A stretch of DNA of 64,000 nucleotides from Rhopalosiphum padi (Eukaryota; Arthropoda; Insecta; Hemiptera; Aphididae), in contig NC_083598.1 in assembly GCF_020882245.1 (NCBI RefSeq), positions 36,245,858-36,309,857 on the forward strand, in the 5' to 3' direction. Within the stretch, counting starts at the first letter, position 1. Every line of letters begins with the position of its first letter. Below are positions 25,561-35,740 of the stretch, piece by piece. The position numbers were made by a program, and so were the translations under genes. The notes beneath the pieces are model-generated. The model saw only the letters and a list, made by a program, of their open reading frames with translations, was not told the DNA's origin and did no database searches.

Positions 25561-27828
25561 GGTTAATATGTCTGACCTACAGTTGGACAAACGTACGAAC
25601 TAATCATTTAAAGTTTACATGATAACTTAATGATATTTTAATAACAATGATTATTCGACGACTTTAAAGCTCTTATTGATAAAATTCATTACAATATTTG
25701 TAATTCATTAATTCGTAATTTTTATTGGTTCTAAAAAATATAAGAATATACCTTAGTTACCTCAACATACGATAAGTAGACGTCATAATGCCAAATACAT
25801 TTTCATTTCGATGAGCACATGAAATACAGTAGTTAATCATCCTTTCAACACTACCTTATCACAAGACCCGGAAAAGGGACCCAATATGTTCGTACAGAAA
25901 AGGCTATTTTATATGAAATTGCCAGACGTTAGTGGTTTTACTTTAAAATGAATGGAATTCCACGTGAAAGATTTTAAAGCTAATCCTTAACGTTGAAATC
26001 GGCGGTATGGGCTAGTGCTGATTTAAAATTTCACACACCCCTATTTTATTTAACATAATATAATATACGTGTGCATTTTGATTGCAGATTGTGTGCTATT
26101 TCATTTTTTGATGATTAAGGGAAACGATATTATAGTCTTTATATTACATTCTCAATTATTATGTGATTTAAAAAAATAGATCTTCATCTAAATTATTTAA
26201 TAATGGTTTGGATGTGAAGTTCGACTTGAAGATTATTCTCGTAAGTACTAAGTACAATTTAGATATTTTATTTTATTTACTTTAAGATTAATTTAAAAAA
26301 TAAAATGAAAATGTTAAATTTACTATTTTATAGCTATCGTTAATAATAGTAGGTAATATGATTTTCAGTATATTTTTTTATTGTATTTAAAAAATGCATG
26401 TTTTTTTTTTAATTCAAAAGTATATCGTGAATAATATTTATAATCACAATTAGGTAAATTGAATTGTTTTGCATCGATATTGTGTTTTAAAAATTATACT
26501 GCACAATACCACTATTAAGTATGAATTATATGAGATTAAACCTTAAATTTTCATAAATGTATTAAAATAATTACGAAAATGTAAAAATTATTTTAGATTA
26601 AAAAAAAATCATGCAATATTCGATTATAGAAAAATATCTAAAGCTTGAAAGTTTTATAAAAGATTACAAGAGCATAAGGTTCTTCGTAAATTGTTTTAAA
26701 ATAATTTAAAATATTGAAATTACATACATGAGTATTTACGAATTTTTTTTTTTGTAGACATTTGAGATCAGATTAAGAAAATTAACGATTCTTTAATGAT
26801 ATAATGATAATAATATATTTTATAGTACTTTATTCCTTTAATGATTTTAGTTATTTTCTGAAATTCAAGAAACATTAATTATTGAGATTTTAATCTATTC
26901 ACCATTACCAAGCAATACCACCATGTATTCATAACGTACATTATTATTGACTAATAAATGAATAACAATAATAATTAATAATTATATAAATGCTAATGAC
27001 TACCATAATTATTATAATAAATGCAATGTATAAAAATTATTTTAATCTATCCCATTGTTAATAGAAAAAATAAATTACCAGTAGACAGTAGTAAAATTAA
27101 TACATTTTATAATATCTTTAGAAATACAGTCAAACAAGGTTACTACTAACCGTCTCCAGTCAGAATTGTTTATTGTATCGTTAAATGATTTATCAATGAA
27201 TTCAAATAAAACTCATTTGTATAATAAAAGTGACCTATTAATTGGTCAGTTACTACCTCTAAACCTATTAAACATCAGCAGGGTGGATTTTTATTTTTAT
27301 TTTTATTATTATGTTAGAGTTTAATTACTAATTTTACGACGTATTTGATCTACATAAACATATAGATAGTCCATTGATAACAAATTAACGACTACTATAG
27401 ACATTGAATTTGTATTCTTAAAAAAAATATTTTTTTTTCGTTTCTTTTTCAATTGTATGTCCTGTTGAGAGAACCCGTGATTTCATTTGTGTTCAATTAT
27501 TATTTTTCTAACTGCTTTAAAATTAATTTCTATTCAACACTATTGGTAATTAAAATTTTTGAAACATTTATTTTTAGAGATTTATTTTTAAATATTTATA
27601 ATATATCTATAGTTATTCTGTGATTCTAACAGAGATCATTTTCAACTTAAAAAAATATGAAGAATTATTTCAATTGTATAAGAACAATTAAATTTATTCG
27701 TTGTTCTTAATATTGAAAACTCTTTGTTAGAAACTATTTCATGAGATGAATGTAGTGACCAATCTTTAAAACAAAAGTCAAGAAAAGCTTTGTTATGAGA
27801 ATAAAAATATAATTATATTTTATGATAA

Positions 27829-27848
27829 ATATATATATATATATATAT
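27829..27848. repeat. (AT)n microsatellite
   Basis: Ten AT units in intergenic sequence, continuing into an imperfect gtatatag. Confidence 0.85.
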
Positions 27849-29071
27849 GTATATAGTTTACAGTTGTGAAATTCCTAATGGTAAATTTAAGTTATAATTA
27901 ATATATATTTATTAGGTACCATAGCATAATTTATTGGTTTGAAATGTTTGAATTTAGTAATGATTTTTTTTATTGAAATTTTAAAATTATACAAGTGGTC
28001 TTTATGAAGATAACCACAGAAACTTGAAATTTTCAATAAAAATTTATATCATAATTCATAATTTTCTATGTATATATATGTAGGTATGATAACCTACATA
28101 GTGAAAATCTCGAAAAAAATACAAGTTATTTTGTAGTTAAAAATACATAAAAAATGTTATATTTTTACTAGTGATTTAAAAATTGAATACAAAGTTCTTT
28201 ATAAGGTTTTCATCATGTATATACAAATAAATTTTACTGGAAATAAAATTAATTTTTTATGAGCATTTGAAGTTTAAGTTTTTACAGTAGGATATTCAAC
28301 CGTATAATAATTATTTCTTTCCAAACAAATTTTTATTTTGTATTTTAAAAACAAATAAGTGTAAATACTTAAAATTTGTATATTATTTTTTAAAATTATA
28401 TAAAAAATTAAAAATTAATTTAACTCATTTTGAAAACATTTATAGGCATGTCAAATTTTCAATTTTTTTCCTTTTTTTTCCTTTTTTTATATATATATAT
28501 TGACAATACATTATTTACTGGATCGAAGTTCTTTAATTTTTAATACAAATTTTTATGTCGTTCTTTTATGAGTGAAGTATGAAAATATTTAAAATATACA
28601 TATATGCATAATATTTTTATACGCTTTTGAATTTAAAATTTTGATGAAATTCTTCAAAATCGTATAGGATTGCAAACTATTTTGTAGTTCAAAATTAATA
28701 AATACTACGTTTTATATCTAAGCTTTGAAAATTAAATAATATTTTTATATTAGGTAAGTAGTTTATACTGGAAATATATACTGGCAATTATTTTTTATAG
28801 ACATTTTAAAATCAAATTTAGACGAAATTACCTATTTAAACGATAAATAACGTTGTTAATTATTTTTTTATAACTTTAAAACATTATTCCAACCTAAAAA
28901 TTTGACGTAAGTATATTATAATATTATTATGGATTTTACTATATATGCAATTACATTTTTGAGATATTTTTATAATATTTTATCTATTTATAATACGAAT
29001 CTATTTTTATTGTTTTACGGTAATTATAGAAAGTTGTTATTAATTAATAATCAATAACAGTAACAGTAATA

Positions 29072-29099
29072 ACCACGGCAGATTATAATCTACCGTGGT
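29072..29099. repeat. 28-bp near-perfect palindrome
   Basis: The sequence accacggcagattataatctaccgtggt is shown here as two arms: accacgg-c-agatta and taatct-a-ccgtggt. Thirteen of fourteen base pairs match around a centre with no spacer. Its GC-rich arms stand out against the AT-rich surroundings. It could be a foldback element remnant or a protein-binding palindrome. Confidence 0.8.
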
Positions 29100-30680
29100 A
29101 ATAACATATTCACTAATCAACAAGTTGATATAGGTAATATGGTAAAAATAAATATTGAATCGATTTTCGTAAACAATGGTGTATCATTGAATTCAAATTA
29201 AGCACACCTATAATAATGACCTATTGGCTATTAGACAACATAAATATTATATACGGTAGAGGGATACCTATTTTTTTATATTTCAGTATTTATTATTGAT
29301 CATTTATTTATTTATTGTACTTAATTTTTATTATAATTTGTGTTACATGGCATAAGACATTGAATAATAAAATACTTTTTTTATATTAAAGATATTTTAC
29401 CAATAGTATTATTATTATTTGAATTATTTTATTGTCTGTTATTAAAGAATATTACTATTAAAATTTTTTTGAAACAAAATTTAGATGGTTCAGTATTTAA
29501 TAATATATTTTTATTCTTATGAATGTTTATTGTATAAACAAAATATTGAATAAATAAATTGTAATAATAACTAATATTGTATATAAATTATCGTTTATAT
29601 TTTAAATGAAAAAATACTTGCACTTGGGCTCGAAATGTCTTAGTCCTACCTTTTATGTATATTTATTTATATAGAACCTACAAGATTTGAAATGTACATT
29701 GTACAGTAAACTTTAAAGAGCAAACAACAAAAGTTGTATGCAATATATTATGTACTCGCTACAGCATAAAATCTATACTCAATTGTAATAGTTTTCAGTT
29801 AAAAGTGAGAAAGTTCTATTTTAAATTTTGAACTTTTTATTTAAAAGTGAATTATATTGAACAAGTTATACCAATTATTTAATATTTTTTTTGTGAATGC
29901 GAAAACATTATATTTATTGTTAAATTTAAAATACAAAATCTTTAATTGTTTTTAACATTGTAATAATTATACCATAGTTGATGATCAACGTTTTAATTTT
30001 TAATTGATAAAAATACTTGATTTTTTTTTATGTATAAATTCTAATAATAAAAATGTATGGAAAAATAAGTGTTACCTATGAGAATACTTACTCATGTAAA
30101 ATATACGACATTTTATATTACTGCCTATCTTCATAGTAGATTATGTCATAAACAGTTATATTAAATTATAGATATGAAGAAAAATAAAACTTTTACCTTT
30201 TTAAATTCTTCATTAAATATATTTTTATTTATCTAATTATATTATATTATATGTCTTAACTAATTTAATGGTATTGTCTTTTCAAACTATTAAAAGTATA
30301 ATTACATATTTAAATATTATCTTGTGGCTGGATTAATAATTGTTTCGTTCAGTAAAATCAATAATATATATAACAATATATCTTTTAATCTATTAATTTA
30401 TAATCTAAAGGTAATAACAATAATAATACATTAATATAATATAATTAATAATTATTATAATAATTAGTTTTTGGATAGAAATTTTGGTTTTGGTCGAATA
30501 TAGGTAATTGTCATCACTGTATACAGCAAAAATTGTTGGTTATAATTATTTTTTCAACCTTAAAAACAAACAAAAACATAAATTAGTTATTTATGTATAT
30601 TGTATATATATTATAAATGTATATTATCTAACTTATAAAAATTAATTTCAATGATGTTCGTAAGTGATTGATACCTAATT

Positions 30681-30910
30681 TTAAGGGATGCTGTGTATTG
30701 GAGTGGTATCCTCCAAGCTTGTGGGCGAATCTTTTTCATTTGTATATTTGGTCCTGTTTGTTCCGGGTTCTTGTAAATGCATTTTTTCGGGATCAATTGA
30801 ACGGGTTTCGTCGTTTTCCAACATGAAAAGCACGCCAAAATTTAATTGCCGGATGTCGTAGTAAATAGACAACGTTAGCATCACACATACAAGTCCCACA
30901 ACTAAGTAGC
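30681..30910 (-). CDS. K2P channel last exon: TM4 and C-terminal tail
   Basis: The exon begins after ctag at 30911 and reads YLVVGLVCVMLTLSIYYDIR, then QLNFGVLFMLEND and an acidic, Ser/Thr-rich tail ending TTPIHSIP then TAA at 30683-30681. DPEKMHLQ matches a tail feature recalled from insect KCNK1-like channels. The alternative minus-strand frame at 30611-30838 is a shadow. Confidence 0.9.
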
Positions 30911-33441
30911 CTAGATAATATATTAATATGTATATATAGAAATGTAATAATGCTATTACGTTTCTGTGCCTACGATTTATTTTAATTTTATCGACATTAT
31001 TACCGGTTATCATTAGTTTGTAGAGTGGTCTGTACTTTTGATCTGGTGCGTCGCCCGGAATGTAGTCCCCTAAACCAATGGTAGTAAGTGATATAAAACA
31101 ATAATACAATGAATCCATGTAGTTCCATTCGGGTTCCAAGTATGTGAACATTGCCGCGGGCAACAATAAAAACAGAAATATCAGTGTGCCGAGTATAGTG
31201 CCAAAATGTAATAACCGAATAGTGAACGGTGGATATAAATGTCCTAGACGGCTGTTGAGGAAGTGTAGGTACTTTGTCGTGGGTATCATCAACCGATCGA
31301 CCAGTGCGGTCAATAGCACTAGTGTCAAAGGTATACCAAAAAGTGCGTAGAGCATACAGAATAATTTGCCTTCTTGAGATAGCGGAGTAACATGCCCGTA
31401 ACCTGAAAGATAATTTTCAACACAATAACTATGTATTTCTATGTATTTCAGTATACATTATGAAATAGAAATAAATGATAACTGTTATTAACTATGAATT
31501 AAACAATAAACATATAAATTTAAAAGAAATGGTGTATATACAAAACTAATAAAAATATTAAATAAATATTGATAACAAGACAAGTATACCAAGGGCCAGC
31601 CAAAGCTTAGTTATCATATAAATCAGGGATCACCAATTGATATTTTTTAAAGGCCACATTAAGAATTTAGAAAGTTTTCAAAAAGCCAAAATATCGTATG
31701 TACATATTTATCCAAAGAAAGTAAACGCAAAAACAAAAATTTTAATTTAAATTAATAAAAACCTCAATTAATTCACCATAAAAAAAAAAAAAATTTATTT
31801 TCTGTGGACTAAACAAAGTTCTTCCACGGGCCGTAATTTGGTGACCCCTAATATAAACCATTTTAGTTGCCATGTAATAATTTTGTTTTCAATAGATATT
31901 ATAATTGCAATAAAAAAATATTCTTACAAAATTAAAAAATATTATTTTCGATTATCAAACATTTTTCCATGATAATTTTAATTAATTGTTGATCGACATA
32001 GTAATTTTCGTTTATATTGAAAAGAGGAAAGAATTCATTTATTTATTAAGAGTGTATAAAATATGCAAATTATATATACTTTAATAACAAAATATGCATT
32101 AATATGCAAAATAAAATTTGGTCTATGAAATCAGTTTGATTTAAAACGCCCACATTTCATACCCTTATAATCGAGCATATACTCATTGCGAATATGCAAA
32201 TGCATAATTATAATTATATTATTATATTATAATTCCGGTCTCTATTAATAATTTTTTAATACATATTTTTCAAATTTAATTTTTATGAACTAAAATGGTA
32301 TTTAAAAAAAAAAAAACGATATTGATAAAAGAACAAAAGTTATTAGTATATTACATTTACCTAGTTAATTCCTAATTAGCAGTTATGTTTACCAGATATT
32401 AACCCTGAATGGCCTGAATAATATAATTATACCAATTATATTAACAAGAAAAATAAATTTAAATTTATTTCGAAATATTCTATAGTTTTTGGTTATCGAT
32501 TTATCATATTAACGTGAAACACCTATTAATTCAAAACTAGGTATAAGATTTTTAAAATATTTTTTTTAATAATTTGTATTCATTAATATAATATATATAT
32601 ATTTTTTAAATGTAATGTAATTTTATGTTTATTACTATTTTTTTATTTTCTAAGTTCTATACTTTTTTAATTGACAACATATAGTTTTAGTTTCATATTC
32701 TGAAGCAATATATTTTTCTTCAGGTATTTTGATACATAAAAATCAATTTTTTTAATGATTATTTAATTAGTTTTAATTATAACTTATAACTTATAAGGAG
32801 TATTTAAATTTGACATTATAAAAATTTAGATAACTATTATTTTTCAGAAACCTTAGTGTCACACCACTTAAATCATCTAAATTTGAATTAATAATTCGTT
32901 AGAAATTTGATATCCATGAATAAAAATGCTGAAAAAAATATGTGTCACATGTTAATGTAATTAAAAAAATCTTAAAAATATACCTGATAAAAGATAGGTA
33001 CCTTATTTTTATTATTTCTAAAAGTTTTGTTTAATTTTGACTTCAAGTTATATAAAAACAATAATTTTTAATCTTAAATAAGTTTTTTTTATTAACGAGT
33101 GTTACGTTAAAATATTGTCCATATCATGTAAAATAAATATGATAATAATCGATTAATACAATTCAAAGTAAAATGTCAATGTGAATAACAATTATTTTTA
33201 GAACGAAAATATCTTATAACGAGTAACAAAATATTCTTTAACAGAAAAATATTTTAAAAGGAAATTCATTTTGCTTTGAGTCATATTCTTTTATGCTTAC
33301 CTATAGTTGTTATTACAGTACAAGCGAAAAATAAAGATTGGCCAAAACTCCAGTTTGGTTCTCCTGAAACATTTTTAGCTGCTGAAACACCTCTGTTACT
33401 AGCAGATAAAACTTCTTTTATAAAATTCTCCATTGAATCAT
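30681..33441 (-). CDS. Two-pore-domain K+ channel, TWIK-1/KCNK1-like, lacking the first exon(s)
   Basis: Three minus-strand exons join in frame: 33441-33301, 31402-31004 and 30910-30681, giving about 256 residues ending at TAA. The product starts in the extracellular cap (DSMENFIKEVLSASNRGVSA) with a sequon NVS before pore 1. Pore helix 1 and filter (FFACTVITTIGYGHVTPLS) follow, then TM2 (MLYALFGIPLTLVLLTALV), TM3 (ILGTLIFLFLLLPAAMFTYL), pore 2 (SLYYCFISLTTIGLGDYIPG), TM4 (YLVVGLVCVMLTLSIYYDI) and a cytosolic tail of about 45 residues. GYGH, GLGDYIPGD and the order of segments fit the TWIK-1 branch of background K+ channels, which form dimers in the plasma membrane and set resting potential. 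TM1 and the first part of the cap need an upstream exon ending in phase 1, which was not identified. A 227-bp hAT-type MITE sits in the 1.9-kb first visible intron. The second visible intron is only 93 bp, has no in-frame stop and a length divisible by three. Confidence 0.9.
30911..31003 (-). other. 93-bp stop-free intron of the K2P gene (length divisible by three)
   Basis: The intron runs from gtaata to ttatctag. Removing it joins KLMIT-G-YLVVGLVC, which restores the conserved run into TM4, so splicing is the expected form. Unspliced, it reads through as 31 extra codons (NNVDKIKINRRHRNVIALLH and on), so the open frame at 31355-30681 appears uninterrupted. Confidence 0.8.
31004..31402 (-). 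CDS. K2P channel exon: filter 1, TM2, TM3, pore 2
   Basis: The acceptor tctttcag ends at 31403. The exon opens by completing Gly and reading YGHVTPLSQEGKLFC, then TM2, a linker with LNSRLGHLYPPFTIRLLH, TM3, and pore 2 with TTIGLGDYIPGD. It ends YRPLYKLMIT plus the first base of Gly, before gtaata at 31003. The + strand frame at 31144-31350 is antisense shadow. Confidence 0.92.
31624..31850. mobile_element. hAT-type MITE with 8-bp target duplication
   Basis: The 227-bp element starts cagggatcaccaa and ends ttggtgacccta-type sequence (ttggtgacccc-ta), giving inverted termini that match at 13 of 15 positions. Flanking 8-mers atataaat (31616-31623) and atataaac (31851-31858) differ at one base, as expected of a hAT target duplication. 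It is non-coding with an A-rich centre, and lies in the first visible intron of the K2P channel gene. Confidence 0.85.
33301..33441 (-). CDS. K2P channel exon: end of cap and pore 1
   Basis: The acceptor tcctttcag ends at 33442 and the donor ATAG|gtaagc begins at 33300. Two bases complete a split codon, then 46 residues run to TVITTI and the first base of the filter Gly. NVSGEPNWSFGQSLFF matches the conserved stretch before the pore in KCNK1-type channels. The + strand frame at 33276-33470 is its antisense shadow. Confidence 0.9.
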
Positions 33442-35330
33442 CTGAAAGGAATAACAAATTGATTAAATAAAGTCATTTGAATACTTTAATACAATATATG
33501 CCCCACAGTTTTTGTATTTTTTTTTCAAGTAAGTAAGAGTAGGTATGTTAGAAACTAGGTATATTGACTAAAGAAATTCCATTAAGCTACAAGGAAAAAG
33601 TTTAACAAACTGAATGTGACAAACTCTAAGTTATACATTAGTACTCCAGTAAAACAACAGTGTTCTATCTTACAAACTTTTAATTTGAATCATAATATTA
33701 AGTTATAGTATCGGAAGTTGATACTTTGAAAGTATAAAATGTATAAGTTATATATAAGGGCTTTTTAGATAGGTACCAAACCTTGTTTTTGTGCGGTCCA
33801 TTTTCTCGGTATAACTAATAGGTGAGCTTAATATATTATTGATGTATTTCAATAAGAGATTTTTGTTGTAGATGCATTTTTCCAGTAATTTGTAAGTAAG
33901 ATTTGCTGAAATACGTTACAGTACCTACATGAAATATTACGCGTATAAAGAGTAAATTAAAATTGTACTAATCATTATATTTTACAAAGTAGTTTCATAA
34001 AAATGCGGACAATACTCAACCATTTTTTTTTAAATTACTATATATAGATACAATATGTTAGCGGTAATGTATGTAATACGTTATTTTATTAAATAACTAG
34101 TTATTCTATAAAATTCCTAAATATACTCGTTAATATATAAATTACACCGTTTTACTAGTTAATATATAAAATACCGATTGGGTTTTTGCTTATGTATGAA
34201 ATTTATATAATTAGATAGATGGCCGGGACTGGATTAGATAATATACAAGATTTGTTACCGTTTTCGTTTTATTAATAAATAATAACAAGATAAGATAATG
34301 AACCACACCATTCGGCATAAACTAGACTTCGAGGGTTTTTCAAATGCACATGCCAACAAAAGTGTACCACAAGTCCACAAAACGGTGCATATGTTTAAAA
34401 AAAAATTTACTTTGTAACTCTAAATGCCATCCAAAAAGTTCCTGTACTAATAAATAAATTGTAAATTGTAAAAAAAAAATAATAATTATAACTATAATAA
34501 TAGATTTTTTTTTTTTATTTTGTAATTTGTTTAAGATTTTATAATAATTATTCCAATAAATTGACGTGAAATAAATTTATATTTATATTTATTTTTATAT
34601 AAAGATGTAAAGCGTCTTTGACTTGATACTAACATTTGATTTTTTTTGTAATTTATAATTTGATTAAAATGTTTATTCATTAAAAGTTTTAAATACATTA
34701 ACTAAATCCTTATTGTTAGTTTATAAAATATCTGGTTAGTATGTAGAATGACTAGTTGAAGTATGTATTTAGGATCCATTCAATACATTAACTGAAAGTT
34801 CCGGTAGTTCTATAGAATAACTAGTTATTTAATAGAATTACGGAATTTCATACTTTAACGCTAACATTTATACTTTTTTTGATCGCATATTAATCTTATA
34901 AAATACCAGAATATATATATATATAGGTACCATAGTATGCTATAATTATCACGTAACTATCAAAATATCTGACAGATATTACTTTTATATTTTGAAGTTT
35001 TATATCAATATTTGTTTACAATTACTTAAATGGTTTCATTTATTCAGTACTTTGCCTTCATTATACCACAAACATATTTTGTTTTTATTATTTATATTTT
35101 TAACATTTTTAATATAATTAAGTTATACCTACTACCTAGTATTAATTTTATAAATTAATAATTGTAAGTAAATCTGTTTATTTATTTGAATAATTAATTA
35201 CCAAGTAACTAATGAAAACAACTGCTATATTGTTTATAGGCACATATAGTTTTGTATTTACCATTTTCGTTTATGTAATAATATATTCTATTTGCTTATA
35301 AAACAGTTTCGGTATTCTAAAATACAAATC
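33442..35330. other. AT-rich region between the K2P exon and IF1
   Basis: This must hold part of the channel's upstream intron if its first exon lies further right. I see no exon. A GC-richer patch at 34290-34448 is followed by AATAAA and an A10 run, listed separately. Confidence 0.5.
34290..34479 (+). repeat. Possible retroposed transcript or LINE 3' end with poly(A) tail
   Basis: A GC-richer, non-coding stretch is followed by AATAAA (34449-34454) and, 15 nt later, a run of ten A (34470-34479). That order is typical of the 3' end of a retroposed transcript. No target-site duplication or coding part could be recognised, so a host poly(A) site or chance remain possible. Confidence 0.3.
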
Positions 35331-35740
35331 ATGATTTTGATATCAAATTTGAGTCGTATTGTACGGTAAACATTATATTATATTATGAACTAAATTGATT
35401 GAATCGTATAAACAATTAAAACGTTCAAATGAAATAGTTTCGCTAAACGATCAAGTTTAAATATTGTCTTCGGAGCAAATAAAAGAAGAGGGCACCATGG
35501 TACTATAAGAGGAGCTGGTGGAAAAATTGGAGAGCGTGGAGCTTTTTTAGAAGAAGATTATTTTCACAAAAAAGTAATTTATCATATGATTATGCACAAA
35601 ATATACTATAAAATATACTGTGAAAATATAACATACATTTTTAGGATAAAATATTGTTAGAAAAACTATTAGAAGATATGAAAAAATGTGAAGAAACAGA
35701 TAAAAAGAATAAAAAAGAAGATTTGAATAACCAGAAATAA
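35331..35740 (+). CDS. ATP synthase inhibitor IF1 family protein, mitochondrial, complete three-exon gene
   Basis: Exons 35331-35365, 35438-35573 and 35645-35740 join in frame to an 88-residue protein ending at TAA. Introns of 72 and 71 bp have GT-AG ends (gtaaac...aaatag and gtaatt...ttttag). The first 29 residues (MILISNLSRIVRFAKRSS and on) are hydrophobic, Arg/Lys-rich and free of acids, as in a mitochondrial presequence. Residues 33-57 carry the family core GTIRGAGGKIGE, then LEEDYFHKK, matching the IF1 pattern IREAGGAFGK...EEERYF. The rest is a charged helix, probably coiled coil (DKILLEKLLEDMKK). IF1 blocks ATP hydrolysis by F1-ATPase in the matrix when the proton gradient falls. The protein is shorter than most animal IF1 and lacks the histidine cluster of the mammalian C-terminal half, so pH control may differ. 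The start is chosen because the first exon gives a presequence and the phase (2+1) fits. It lies upstream of, and antisense to, the K2P exons. A TATAAAA occurs at 35297, very close to the ATG. Confidence 0.82.
35438..35573 (+). CDS. IF1 exon 2: end of presequence and inhibitory core
   Basis: One base completes the Arg codon split by intron 1, then FAKRSSLNIVFGANKRRGHH leads into the core TIRGAGGKIGERGAFLEEDY. The exon ends in phase 0 before gtaatt at 35574. Without intron 1 this frame has no ATG and meets TGA at 35430, so it is not visible as a standalone open frame. Confidence 0.85.

Larger units (their letters stand above)
25560..30600. other. AT-rich intergenic region without a recognisable gene
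   Basis: I see AT-rich sequence, (AT)n repeats and one strong palindrome, listed separately. No exon-like island is apparent. The 3' UTR of the minus-strand potassium channel must occupy part of its right end. Confidence 0.6.

Noticed and set aside
33276..33470. 64-codon + strand frame
   Set aside because: Antisense shadow of the K2P pore-1 exon.
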